Shown here: piece by piece, positions 50,766-59,189 of the stretch
Numbering within the stretch: position 1 is the first letter of the stretch
How the letters are laid out: each line of letters opens with the position of its first letter
NCBI RefSeq assembly: GCF_001078055.1
Contig: NZ_CP010777.1
Location: forward strand, 3,687,001 to 3,751,000
Direction of reading: 5' to 3'
Source: Rufibacter radiotolerans
Lineage (GTDB): Bacteria; Bacteroidota; Bacteroidia; Cytophagales; Hymenobacteraceae
DNA length: 64,000 nucleotides
Program-made: the position numbers and the translations under genes
The notes under the pieces: model-generated
The model's input: only the letters and a program-made list of their open reading frames with translations
The model's database searches: none
What the model was told of the DNA's origin: nothing

Positions 50766-53700
50766 ATGCATCTGACGGCTATCCTGTTCATCTTCTCTAC
50801 GTATTGGTCTTTGCTGCTCCAGTTTCTGGGCGGCACCCCCACACCTGCCCCGGCAAAACCGGTGGCGGTGGCCCCGGCGGTAAAGGCCTACGCCATGGCA
50901 GACACCCGCACCCTGGAGTTTGTGGAGAACAAAGGCCAGTGGCCCAAGCAGGTTTCCTACGCCGCCGATGTGCCAAGCGGCAAGCTATTTCTGGAGCCCA
51001 CAGGGTTTCTGTACGTGCTGCGTGACCCGGCCCAGGTTTCCAGCCACGGTCATGGGGCAGAAGAGCCTGCCACTACCCGCCGCAACATTCTGCCTGCTGG
51101 CGTCACTAAAAACCACGCCTATTCCGTCACCTTTGAGAATGCCAACCCCTCCGCCGCCCTTACGGGCGATGAGGTCACCGAAGGCACGCGCAACTACTAC
51201 CTGGGCAACGACCAGAGCAAATGGGGCAGCGGGGCCAGGGGGTTCAGAAAGGTGCAGTACAAAGCCCTGTACCAAGGAGTAGACATGGCGCTCTATGAGC
51301 AGGCGGGTAAACTCAAGTATGACCTGCATGTGGCCGCCGGCACCTCTCCCACGCAAATCAAGCTTACCTATACCGGCGTGACCAGCTTGTTGCTGCAAGA
51401 GGGCAACCTGCAGATTGAGACCTCGGTGGGCCGGGTGGTGGAACATAAACCCATCGCCTACCAATGGGTACAGAACATGCGGACTCCCGTGGCCTGCAGC
51501 TATAAATTGACAGGCAACACGCTCCAATTTTCCTTCCCCGAAGGCTATGACCCCAAACTGCCGCTGGTTATTGACCCGGTGGTGGAGTTCTCTACCTTCA
51601 CGGGCTCCTTTGCCGACAATTGGGGCTTTACCGCCACCTATGACAGCCACGGCAACATGTATTCGGGGGGTATTGCCTCCAGCGTGGGGTATCCCGTCTC
51701 CCTGGGCGCGTTTGATACCTCCTACAACGGCGCCTGGGACATGGCCATTATCAAGTACAACACCAAGGTACTGGGTCCGGCGGCCCGGCTCTATGCCACC
51801 TATGTGGGCGGCACGGAGACGGATATCCCGCATAGCCTGGTGGTGAACGCGGCAGATGAACTCATTATCCTGGGCACCACCAGTTCCCTGGATTACCCCA
51901 CCTCCAGCAGTGCCCTGAAAAAAACCTTTAACGGCGGCTCTTTCATAGCGCCGCTGGGCACCGGCGGAAACCCCACCTACGCCAACGGCTCTGACCTAGT
52001 CATAACCCGCCTCAGCGCCACCGGCGACAAGCTGCTGGCCTCCACTTTTCTGGGAGGCAGCGGCAATGACGGCCTTGTGAGCAGGACCGCCATTAACGTG
52101 CCGGGCTTGGTGCAGAACTACGGAGACCAGTTCAGGGGAGACATCATCACAGACCCAGACGGTAACGTGTACCTGGCCAGTAACACCACCTCAGCAGACT
52201 TTCCGGTCCGCAACGGGTTCCGGTCACAGGCTTATGGTTCCAATGACGCCATTGTCTGCAAACTCTCCCCAGACCTGAGCCAGGTGATCTGGGGTAGTTA
52301 TTACGGTGGGCCAGACCTGGACGCCGCCTACTCCATTCAGCTGGACCCAGACCGGCAAGTGTATGTTTGCGGGGGCACCACCAGTGCATCCCTTCCCGGC
52401 ACCGCCAACGGGCTGCATTCGGCCTCGGCGGGCAATACAGACGGCTTTGCACTCAAGATCAACAACACGGGTAGTACTTTATTGGCCGCCACTTTCCTGG
52501 GCACCTCGGCGTATGACCAGACCTATTTTCTGCAGCTGGATGCCAGTAACAGCGTGTATGTGCTGGGCCAGACCCTGGGCAATTATCCCGTTACTACCGG
52601 CACCTACCGCAATAATAACGGCCGCCAGTTCATCCATAAACTTAACAATACCCTCTCGGCCACTGAGTTCTCCACCGTCTTCGGGTCCGGAAGGAACACT
52701 TTGGATATTTCGCCCACGGCGTTCATGGTAGATGAGTGCCAGCGCATTTATGTGGCAGGCTGGGGCGGCAGTTCCAACGCGTCCTATGGCAACGGCTCTA
52801 CCACCGGCCTTCCGGTCACCCCGGGGGCCGTGCAGACCACCACAGACGGCGGCGATTTTTACCTCATGCAGCTGGGCACCAATGCCAGCCAACTGCTGTA
52901 CGCCACGTTCTACGGCGGTAACCAGAACATTACGGGCGGAAGCTATGAACACGTAGACGGCGGCACTAGCCGATATGACAAAAAAGGCTACGTGTACCAG
53001 GCGGTTTGCGGCGGGTGCCAGGGCCGCACCAATTTCCCTATTCCGCCGGGCGCCAACTTCTATTCCCCTATCAACAACAGCACCAACTGCAACAACGCCT
53101 CCTTTAAATTTGACTTCGCCGAGGAACTGCGTGCCGATGCCGGAAAGGACAGCTCTGTCTGCGCTGACGCCATGAACGTACTGTTGCAGGGCTCCCCTAC
53201 CGGCGGCGTCTGGACCGGCACGGGCGTCACCAGAGTCAATGGCGTCTACCAGTTTGATCCCACGCCCGCCCTTATTGGCAAGCATACTCTTACCTATACC
53301 GTTACCGGCACCGGGTCCTGCGCCGTCTCCAACACCATGGACATGACCGTGTCAGAACCCCTTCCACACACCCTTACGCTACCGGCCACGCAGTTCTGCG
53401 CCAATTCCACGGAAACGGTCACGTTGGTGGGCTCTCCGGCCGGCGGAAAGTTCTCAGGCACCGGGGTGACGGGCACTACCTTTAGTCCGGCCAAGGCCGG
53501 GGTGGGCCGCCACGTGATCACCTACCGCAGCGACGGCTCCAATGGCATCTGCGGCGTGGCCACCCAGGAAGTAACCGTGATTTTACCCGTCCTCAACATT
53601 GGCCCAGACACCACCCTTTGCCCGGGCAGCGTAACTCCGTTCCAGCTAAAGACCAACCTTACCGGCGGTACCTGGACCGGCACCGGGGTCTCGGCCACCG

Positions 53701-54308
53701 GTCTTTTCACGCCGCCCGCCGGGTTTACCGGCACCATTGAGGTAACTTATTCCATCACCAACCCTTGCCCGGTCTCCATCAAGAAACGCATTCTTCTTCC
53801 GCCCCGCCCTTCCATGGCCGCCGGCCTGGCCAATGCCTGCCAGGATAATGGGAAGGTCTCAGGCTATGCCCCCTACAATGCCGCTTTTAATAACACCACC
53901 GGCAATGCCACGGGCTTTACCTGGCACTTTGGAGATGGCAGCCAATCTAATGAGCGCACGCCCCGCCATATGTACCAGAACCCTGGCAGCTACAAAGTCA
54001 CGCTGATGGCCACCTACGGCAACGGCTGTCAGGACCAGTTGGAAGTGGGCACTGTGGTAGTGGAACCGGCTTTTATCCCCAACATCTTCACGCCTAACGG
54101 CGATGACGTGAACGAGACTTTTGTGCAGCGCTTCAGCTGTTTCCCCACGGAGTTAACCATTTATAACCGTTGGGGTAAGCAAGTGCACCAGGAAAAAGTC
54201 TACCAGCAGAAATGGAACGGCGGCAGCCTCTCAGACGGCACCTACTTCTATATCCTCAAAGATACCGAAGGCAACAGCGCCAAGGGCTGGGTAGAAATTA
54301 TCAGGTAA
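50766..54308 (+). CDS. Large secreted beta-propeller protein with gliding-type (T9SS type-B) C-terminus
   Basis: 1180-residue exported protein. After a signal segment (LTAILFIFSTYWSLLLQFLG), LEFVENKGQWPKQVSYAADV marks the DUF7948-type domain common at the start of such proteins. Residues about 270-780 contain SBBP-like beta-propeller repeats (LDAAYSIQLDPDRQVYVCGG, FMVDECQRIYVAGWGGSSN). A set of Ig/PKD-like modules follows, with TWHFGDGSQSNERTPRHMYQ near 1065. The C-terminus, FIPNIFTPNGDDVNETF through GTYFYILKDTEGN, is the gliding-motility-associated sorting domain used by type IX secretion. It is likely a cell-surface adhesin or structural protein. Alone on its strand with copies 14 and 15 of the palindrome family on either side of it and the next gene. 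Confidence 0.88.
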   Translation: MHLTAILFIFSTYWSLLLQFLGGTPTPAPAKPVAVAPAVKAYAMADTRTLEFVENKGQWPKQVSYAADVPSGKLFLEPTGFLYVLRDPAQVSSHGHGAEEPATTRRNILPAGVTKNHAYSVTFENANPSAALTGDEVTEGTRNYYLGNDQSKWGSGARGFRKVQYKALYQGVDMALYEQAGKLKYDLHVAAGTSPTQIKLTYTGVTSLLLQEGNLQIETSVGRVVEHKPIAYQWVQNMRTPVACSYKLTGNTLQFSFPEGYDPKLPLVIDPVVEFSTFTGSFADNWGFTATYDSHGNMYSGGIASSVGYPVSLGAFDTSYNGAWDMAIIKYNTKVLGPAARLYATYVGGTETDIPHSLVVNAADELIILGTTSSLDYPTSSSALKKTFNGGSFIAPLGTGGNPTYANGSDLVITRLSATGDKLLASTFLGGSGNDGLVSRTAINVPGLVQNYGDQFRGDIITDPDGNVYLASNTTSADFPVRNGFRSQAYGSNDAIVCKLSPDLSQVIWGSYYGGPDLDAAYSIQLDPDRQVYVCGGTTSASLPGTANGLHSASAGNTDGFALKINNTGSTLLAATFLGTSAYDQTYFLQLDASNSVYVLGQTLGNYPVTTGTYRNNNGRQFIHKLNNTLSATEFSTVFGSGRNTLDISPTAFMVDECQRIYVAGWGGSSNASYGNGSTTGLPVTPGAVQTTTDGGDFYLMQLGTNASQLLYATFYGGNQNITGGSYEHVDGGTSRYDKKGYVYQAVCGGCQGRTNFPIPPGANFYSPINNSTNCNNASFKFDFAEELRADAGKDSSVCADAMNVLLQGSPTGGVWTGTGVTRVNGVYQFDPTPALIGKHTLTYTVTGTGSCAVSNTMDMTVSEPLPHTLTLPATQFCANSTETVTLVGSPAGGKFSGTGVTGTTFSPAKAGVGRHVITYRSDGSNGICGVATQEVTVILPVLNIGPDTTLCPGSVTPFQLKTNLTGGTWTGTGVSATGLFTPPAGFTGTIEVTYSITNPCPVSIKKRILLPPRPSMAAGLANACQDNGKVSGYAPYNAAFNNTTGNATGFTWHFGDGSQSNERTPRHMYQNPGSYKVTLMATYGNGCQDQLEVGTVVVEPAFIPNIFTPNGDDVNETFVQRFSCFPTELTIYNRWGKQVHQEKVYQQKWNGGSLSDGTYFYILKDTEGNSAKGWVEIIR

Positions 54309-54400
54309 AAAATTATCAGGTAAAACAGAAAAAGCAGGGATAGCGAACAGCGGCATAGGGGAAAAGCGACTTATGCCGGTCTATAGACAAACTATAGAAA

Positions 54401-54940
54401 ATGCGACACACATCTCACCTTATTTTATGCTGTCTTTTGGCACTGGCAGGCTTGTCTGGTTGCGGAGCAGATTTGATTGAAGACCCTATTATGACGGCCA
54501 AAGTAAACGGCCGTGATTTCACCGCCTGTAAGGGGTCTGGCAAAAATATTGCCCTCCCCAAAGACAACGTGGAAATCAGCTACAGCGGAGACAATACCTT
54601 AAAGATAAAAGGTACAGACAGCTGTAAAGATACCATGCGGGTAATACGCCTGGAAATCAGAAACATTACCGGCCCAGGCACCTATGTGCTGGACCATGCT
54701 ACCACTCCGCAGGGAACCAGCACCGGGAATACGGCTTCTTTGCAGTTTCCTTACTTCAGGCCTGCTAACCTAACCGGCCCACTTACCACAGACGCCCAAC
54801 ACACCGGTAGGGTCATCCTCACCGAGTTTGACGCTGCCCAACGGGTATTATCTGGCACTTTTGAAATGGACCTGTATGATGCTTCCTCGGGCCTGCTCTA
54901 CCGCGTAAGGGAAGGGAAACTGGATAAGGCTTCTTTTTAA
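54401..54940 (+). CDS. DUF6252-like lipoprotein
   Basis: 179-residue lipoprotein; the signal ends in LLALAGLSGC with the lipidated Cys near residue 21. The mature part begins MTAKVNGRDFTACKGS, followed by IRLEIRNITGPGTYVLD and a C-terminal sheet ending GTFEMDLYDAS, resembling DUF6252-type Bacteroidota proteins. Function unknown. It lies 92 bases after the large secreted protein and may share its transcript. A strong palindrome-type terminator follows. Confidence 0.78.
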   Translation: MRHTSHLILCCLLALAGLSGCGADLIEDPIMTAKVNGRDFTACKGSGKNIALPKDNVEISYSGDNTLKIKGTDSCKDTMRVIRLEIRNITGPGTYVLDHATTPQGTSTGNTASLQFPYFRPANLTGPLTTDAQHTGRVILTEFDAAQRVLSGTFEMDLYDASSGLLYRVREGKLDKASF

Positions 54941-54959
54941 CACCCCTTGCAGGTTTACC

Positions 54960-55009
54960 GCCCTGTGTTTTGAGGCTGTTATTTTAAAAACAGCCTCAAA
55001 ACACAGGGC
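54960..55009 (+). terminator. Intergenic palindrome, copy 15, with T-run
   Basis: Arms of 21 bases with base GCCCTGTGTTTTGAGGCTGTT and perfect complement, followed by TTTTCTTT. The GAGGC/GCCTC variation is matched in both arms. About 20 bases after the lipoprotein stop. Confidence 0.82.
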
Positions 55010-55197
55010 TTTTCTTTAGGCCTCCCGCTCACAGCTACTAACCTGGCCAAGAACCCACGTCAGGCATTTAGCCTAAACTAAAAAGGCAATACGAAATTCC
55101 ATTTGCCCTGATATTTCATTTAGCCAAGGCTTTCCGGCAAACTCTTCTATACCAGCCATTGTTTTAGTACTTTTAACGCTACTTATTAGTTTCTACC

Positions 55198-55749
55198 ATG
55201 GCAAGACGCGGAAGACGCACATTGGGCATGCCGTTGCCTATCTCTGGCAGGTTTTTGCCCGCCACTATGCTTATCATTATCGGGCTGGGGCTCATGATCT
55301 ATATTGGCTTCACCAAAGAGGTGCGGGGCACCCAGGACCTGGTGGTGAAAGAAGGCACCCTTTCCAATTACTCGTTCAAGAAAACCAAGGAAGGCGAGCG
55401 CGACTACGGCCTCTGGCTCAAGGAATTTCCGGAGCGCTTTATCATGACCGACCGCGACGAAGCCTCTTTTGACACCGCCGCCTTCAAAGCCGCCATTCAG
55501 CCCGGCCAGCGCCTTCGGGTAGAATATAGCACCCGTGAAAACCTAATGGAGAACGGGGGCCTCCGGAAACTGTACGGCCTGGCCATCCCTTCCAAGAACA
55601 TCACCTACTTTGAGGGCCGTAACACGGTGCAGCACGAGAACACCGGCGTCATTAACTGGATCATGTATGCGTTGCTGGCTGCCGGCGTAGGCCTCTATGC
55701 CTGGGAACTGATCAAGATGCAGCGCGAGAAAAAAGCCTATCGGCACTAA
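55198..55749 (+). CDS. Hypothetical membrane protein, two helices flanking a soluble domain
   Basis: 183-residue protein with helices near residues 20-38 (ATMLIIIGLGLMIYIGF) and 145-165 (WIMYALLAAGVGLYAWELI) enclosing a soluble domain (EGTLSNYSFKKTKEGERDYG, RLRVEYSTRE). The layout resembles DUF3592-like membrane proteins, but the match is not secure. Basic Arg-rich N-terminus (ARRGRRTLG) implies cytoplasmic start. Alone on its strand; palindrome copy 16 follows. Confidence 0.6.
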   Translation: MARRGRRTLGMPLPISGRFLPATMLIIIGLGLMIYIGFTKEVRGTQDLVVKEGTLSNYSFKKTKEGERDYGLWLKEFPERFIMTDRDEASFDTAAFKAAIQPGQRLRVEYSTRENLMENGGLRKLYGLAIPSKNITYFEGRNTVQHENTGVINWIMYALLAAGVGLYAWELIKMQREKKAYRH

Positions 55750-55757
55750 GACTAGGC

Positions 55758-55791
55758 GTTGAGCCTGTTTTCATGAAAACGGCTAGAAAAC
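55758..55791. repeat. Intergenic palindrome, copy 16 (degenerate)
   Basis: GTTGAGCCTGTTTT, loop CATG, AAAACGGCTAGAAAAC. Inner arms pair, outer arms partly lost. Nine bases after the stop. Confidence 0.58.
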
Positions 55792-55884
55792 AGAAAGCGG
55801 CGCGGGAAAGCAAAATTTGAGGGCGGAAGGCAGCCAATATAGGTACCGGCCGTAGAACCAGAAGAAAAAGGCACCAGACCAATT

Positions 55885-56157
55885 ATGAGTAAAACAATCC
55901 ATTTTCCACTGCAGGTGATTTACGGCTGTTCCGGCAGCAAATGCCAGAAGCGCGGCGGCAAGGAGATCAGGAAAATCATGCGGGAAGAGCTGAAGATGGC
56001 CGGCCTCAAAGACCAAGTGGAAATTGTGAAGACCGAATGCACCGACCGCTGCAAGCACGGCCCCATTTTCTGCCTGCAGCCGCAGAATATCTGGCTGCAT
56101 GACATGAGCGAGAGCCAGATTCTGCAGGTGTTCCGGGAGAAAGTATTGGGCAAATAA
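55885..56157 (+). CDS. Thioredoxin-like [2Fe-2S] ferredoxin
   Basis: 90-residue protein in the thioredoxin-fold ferredoxin family. The four cluster Cys are in YGCSGSKCQKRGGKE near the N-terminus and ECTDRCKHGP (residues about 52-61). Length and spacing fit the (2Fe-2S) domain related to NuoE. It probably shuttles electrons; no redox partner is adjacent. A bidirectional hairpin separates it from ferritin, which it converges on. Confidence 0.88.
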   Translation: MSKTIHFPLQVIYGCSGSKCQKRGGKEIRKIMREELKMAGLKDQVEIVKTECTDRCKHGPIFCLQPQNIWLHDMSESQILQVFREKVLGK

Positions 56158-56159
56158 AA

Positions 56160-56196
56160 ACCTCTCAGGCTTACGGGCTTGAGAGGTCTATCTTTT
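56160..56196. terminator. Bidirectional terminator between ferredoxin and ferritin genes
   Basis: Arms ACCTCTCA and TGAGAGGT with a 12-base loop, a T-run on one side and A-run on the other, between convergent genes. Confidence 0.8.
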
Positions 56197-56219
56197 TATA
56201 CGGCAGTGCCTTTAAAAGG

Positions 56220-56756
56220 TTATTCGGCGGCGCCTTCCCCGTACTTTATTTTACGTACGTTCTTGTCAATTTCCCAACGGCCGGTGCCTTCTTCGCCAAT
56301 CACGTCAAAGAGCTCCAGGGCGCGGCGGGCCACATACTCTTCCTCTACCTGCTCCTTCAGGAACCACTGCAGAAACTGGAACGTCATAAAGTCCTTCGCC
56401 TTAAAGCAGCGGTCGGCCATGCGGTTGAACTGTTGGGTCACGAAGATCTCCTGCTGCAGGGCCTTCTCAAATACATCTCTGAAGGAGTCAAACTCCTGCG
56501 GAATATTGGTCACCTCCGGAGAAACGGCGTGTCCACCCAGGTCATTAACGTAGGTGAAAAGCTTCAGCATATGCTCCCGCTCCTCATGTGACTGTTTCAT
56601 GAAGTAATCTGAGCTGTAGTCAAAGCCCTGCCGGTTGCACCAGCTGGACATGGCCAGGTACGTAGCCGATGAGTGGGCCTCTACTTTTATCTGTTCGTTC
56701 AAGAGCGTTTCTATTTCTTCTGAAAGAGAGGTACGCAGTCTCAATAAGTCTTTCAT
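56220..56756 (-). CDS. ftnA: Non-haem ferritin
   Basis: 178-residue ferritin. The four-helix bundle carries the ferroxidase ligands: Glu in LLNEQIKVEAHSSATYLAM (with the conserved Tyr), the EEREH motif in QSHEEREHMLKLF, and later Glu in FLKEQVEEEYVARR. It oxidises ferrous iron and stores it as a mineral core in a 24-subunit shell. It has no haem-binding Met. The C-terminal tail is short and charged. Convergent with the ferredoxin-like gene, with upstream AT-rich sequence likely holding its promoter. Confidence 0.92.
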   Translation of the reverse strand: MKDLLRLRTSLSEEIETLLNEQIKVEAHSSATYLAMSSWCNRQGFDYSSDYFMKQSHEEREHMLKLFTYVNDLGGHAVSPEVTNIPQEFDSFRDVFEKALQQEIFVTQQFNRMADRCFKAKDFMTFQFLQWFLKEQVEEEYVARRALELFDVIGEEGTGRWEIDKNVRKIKYGEGAAE

Positions 56757-56920
56757 GCTAAGGTATATCTGTTCTAAAAAGGCAACACTTTCTGTATGCG
56801 CCTTAACTCAAATATACCTGCAAAAGACATTGATAGTTCTCTTAATCCCCTGATTTCCAGTAATACATATTCAGTCTAAATATACTCTGAAGCCAAACCT
56901 GCTGAAAAATAGTTGCTTCC

Positions 56921-56956
56921 GTTTTGAGGCTGTTTTCAAGAAAACGGCCTCAAAAC
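56921..56956. repeat. Intergenic palindrome, copy 17
   Basis: GTTTTGAGGCTGTTTTC, then GAAAACGGCCTCAAAAC. GAGGC/GCCTC paired change as in copy 15, with one wobble-type mismatch. Confidence 0.72.
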
Positions 56957-57011
56957 ACCCGAGGTTTGCAACAAGTAACCACAGAGAAACAGGGTTACTA
57001 TTTGAACCGCA

Positions 57012-57037
57012 GCGGACAGGTCAAGCCCTGTCCCTAC
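57012..57037. repeat. 26-base repeat, copy 1 (REP-like)
   Basis: Contains the hairpin GGACAGG-TCAAGC-CCTGTCC. The same 26 bases occur in inverted orientation at 58904-58929. Confidence 0.6.
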
Positions 57038-57460
57038 CTTTATCCCGCCCGCCGGGCGAGGCAGGCATTGCAACCCCACTACCAGCAGTAGGCTCACATG
57101 CCCCGCACCTTGCGGAGGGCCGCCACGCGTAGCCCGAAGCATGGGCAGGGGCAAGCAGTAGCGGAACAAACAGCAATGGCCTAAGCTCCCTATGGAACAA
57201 ATAGCTTTTGCCCGGTGGTACCGCGTGGAAGCCCCGCCTGTCTGAGCGGCAGCGAGTTCGGGGCTTCTTGATTGTTTTGGTTACTTTTCTCATCAAGGAG
57301 AAAAGTGACAGACGCCGGCAGGGCGAAGGAAAGAAAAGAGTCGAGAGGAAAGAGTTGGACCGTAATGGCTTAGCTTATTGGCAGAGGGAGCAGCAGTCTG
57401 GGTCGTTGGCCCCTAGGAACACCAACACCGGCGGGTAAAAGGTAAACTAAAAGTGGAATC
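57038..57460. other. Palindrome-dense non-coding region
   Basis: No credible gene. It contains a hairpin GAAGCCCCG...CGGGGCTTC at about 57230-57269, and an adjacent TTACTTTTCTC-ATCAA-GGAGAAAAGTGA at about 57280-57310. The second resembles dispersed repeats seen in many bacterial genomes. It may be a repeat cluster or an unannotated structured RNA. Confidence 0.45.
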
Positions 57461-57817
57461 TTAGCTAAAAACCGCCGGGGCGTACAGACACTCATAGAGC
57501 ATACTATTCAACGCCATCATCACTCTGGCTCCCTGCAACAACTCCTGAAAGTGCAGCACATCGGTAAGGGTCAGGACAAAGCAGCGTTCAGAACGGTACG
57601 GCATGAACACGTGCACATCTGAGGCGCGGTCTGGGTTCTTAGCCATTTCGGCCACGTTGATGGCGTCTACGTGTTGTTTCAGGTCCAGGAAATCAGGAAC
57701 CTTAAAGGGAGAGACGCTGCCGGCAAACTCTACAAAATAGCAGTGGTACCGGTTACACTGGTACACAGCACCATGGTCGGTACGGAAAAGCTCTTGCAGG
57801 TTGGGAGGGGTAGGCAT
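57461..57817 (-). CDS. Small DUF6686-like hypothetical protein
   Basis: 118-residue protein. Start at 57817 (MPTPPNLQELFRTDHGAVYQ) is favoured; the frame from 57853 adds residues lacking family support. HGAVYQCNRYHCYFVEFAG and FLDLKQHVDAI resemble the DUF6686-type proteins of Bacteroidota, which carry a Cys pair and a beta-rich fold. Function unknown. It is divergent from msrA with palindrome copy 18 between them. Confidence 0.55.
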   Translation of the reverse strand: MPTPPNLQELFRTDHGAVYQCNRYHCYFVEFAGSVSPFKVPDFLDLKQHVDAINVAEMAKNPDRASDVHVFMPYRSERCFVLTLTDVLHFQELLQGARVMMALNSMLYECLYAPAVFS

Positions 57818-57955
57818 ACGCGTAATTCTTAAGGGACTCTGTACTAAGAACACGACAAAATTAGCTACAGTTTAGAATTAGTCCAAATAATTTACGGTGA
57901 TCTTTGTCAATTTCCCCACTGACCTTGCTCACCCCAAAGCGGCCTGGCCAAAACC

Positions 57956-57991
57956 GTTTCAGGCCTATTTTGGCCAAAACAGCCTCAAAAC
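57956..57991. repeat. Intergenic palindrome, copy 18 (divergent region)
   Basis: GTTTCAGGCCTATTTT, loop GGCC, AAAACAGCCTCAAAAC. Located about 80 bases upstream of the msrA start, in a divergent intergenic region, so it is not a simple 3' terminator for an adjacent gene. Confidence 0.65.
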
Positions 57992-58071
57992 AGGTGAAGC
58001 AACAGTTTCCAGAAACAAAACTGGCCTTCTTGCTGTTTTACCAACGGGCCTTTTACCGGCCCACCTATCTT

Positions 58072-58737
58072 ATGAGACATACCTTATTTGCCTTTATAGT
58101 ACTCCTTGGGTTTACCTCCTGCGCCCAGAGCCAGGACAAGAAATCAACGGCCTCGGCCCAAAAGCAAACCCAGAAACCAACGGCGGTCAGCCATGAGGGC
58201 CTGGCGGTGGCCACCTTTGCCGGGGGCTGCTTCTGGTGCACCGAAGAATCGGCTGAGAAACTGAAGGGCGTGCAGGACGTGATTTCCGGGTACACCGGCG
58301 GCACTACCAAGAACCCTACCTATGAAGCCGTAAGCTCCGGCACCACCGGCCACGCCGAAGCCATCCAGATCTACTATGACCCCAAGGTAGTCTCTTACCA
58401 AACCCTGCTGGAGGCATTCTTCGCGGCGCATGACCCCACCACCCTTAACCGCCAGGGCCCCGACGAAGGAACCCAGTACCGCTCGGCCATTTTCTACCGC
58501 ACCCCAGAGGAGAAAACCCAGATAGACGCCTACATCAAGAAACTGAACGCCGCCCGCGCCTTCCAGGCCCCTATTGTCACGCAGGTAGCGCCCCTCAAAG
58601 AATTCTACCCCGCCGAGGAAGAGCACCAGGACTTTTACAAGAATAACCCCAACAACCCCTACATGCGCGCTGTCTCCAAACCCAAGCTGGAGAAATTCAA
58701 AAAGAAGATGGAAGGCAAGCTGAAGGAAAACGAGTAA
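58072..58737 (+). CDS. msrA: Peptide methionine sulfoxide reductase MsrA, lipoprotein form
   Basis: 221-residue enzyme that reduces methionine-S-sulfoxide in damaged proteins. Start at 58072 gives a lipoprotein signal (LFAFIVLLGFTSC), so it works in the envelope; the frame from 57904 is not supported. The catalytic Cys is in FAGGCFWCTEESAEKLKGVQ. VISGYTGGTTKNPTYE, HAEAIQIYYDPK, FAAHDPTTLNRQGPDEGTQY and KEFYPAEEEHQDFY are all diagnostic. No MsrB is fused or adjacent. Palindrome copy 19 follows its stop. Confidence 0.94.
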   Translation: MRHTLFAFIVLLGFTSCAQSQDKKSTASAQKQTQKPTAVSHEGLAVATFAGGCFWCTEESAEKLKGVQDVISGYTGGTTKNPTYEAVSSGTTGHAEAIQIYYDPKVVSYQTLLEAFFAAHDPTTLNRQGPDEGTQYRSAIFYRTPEEKTQIDAYIKKLNAARAFQAPIVTQVAPLKEFYPAEEEHQDFYKNNPNNPYMRAVSKPKLEKFKKKMEGKLKENE

Positions 58738-58783
58738 GGTGCTGATTCTTTAATGTGCTGATTACTTTTAGTTTATAAGAATA

Positions 58784-58835
58784 CCTTTGTTGTTTTGGGC
58801 CTGTTTTCTGTAAAACAGGCCCAAAACAACAAAGG
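58784..58835. repeat. Intergenic palindrome, copy 19 (perfect 24-base arms)
   Basis: Perfect 24-base arms: base CCTTTGTT, core GTTTTGGGCCTGTTTT, loop CTGT. The core is identical to copy 5, but the base sequence differs in a paired way. About 45 bases after msrA. Confidence 0.85.
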
Positions 58836-58841
58836 GCAGTT

Positions 58842-58861
58842 CCTTCTCCCCTGGGAGAAGG
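58842..58861. repeat. Short hairpin CCTTCTCCC-CT-GGGAGAAGG
   Basis: Perfect 9-base arms, followed by GCTAGGATGAGGGC. This type of small repeat is dispersed in many bacterial genomes. Function unknown. Confidence 0.5.
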
Positions 58862-58903
58862 CTAGGATGAGGGCAACATTTCAGAAAAGCCAAAGAAGAT
58901 TCA

Positions 58904-58929
58904 GTAGGGACAGGGCTTGACCTGTCCGC
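58904..58929. repeat. 26-base repeat, copy 2 (inverted)
   Basis: Exact reverse complement of 57012-57037. It contains the same GGACAGG/CCTGTCC hairpin. Confidence 0.6.
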
Positions 58930-59033
58930 ACGCATTGCTTTCTTTAGTGAGTTTTTCTACGGATGCGAACCTCCCCATCCCCCCTTTAATGCTAGAGTCT
59001 TCCACCTGGCAGGTCCTCTAGACGCTACGAGGT

Positions 59034-59068
59034 CTTTTGAGCCCATTTTTCCCAAAACAGCTCAAAAC
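59034..59068. repeat. Intergenic palindrome, copy 20 (degenerate)
   Basis: TTTTGAGCCCATTTTT, loop CCC, AAAACAGCTCAAAA. About 120 bases upstream of mfd; the rest of 58862-59189 shows only the 26-base repeat and no gene. Confidence 0.5.
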
Positions 59069-59189
59069 CACTTCTCACCTTTCCTCCTTCCCCTTTTAAA
59101 TAAAGGAAACTAAGCCTTCCCTACGCGCGTTTCTCTGAGACGGCAGGAATGGCTACCTTTGCTGCCATTATCTCAGGAAAACATACCCC

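Noticed and set aside
57208..57438. Possible small protein in the palindrome-dense region
   Set aside because: The frame crosses two strong hairpins and has repeat-derived composition, so I treat the region as non-coding.
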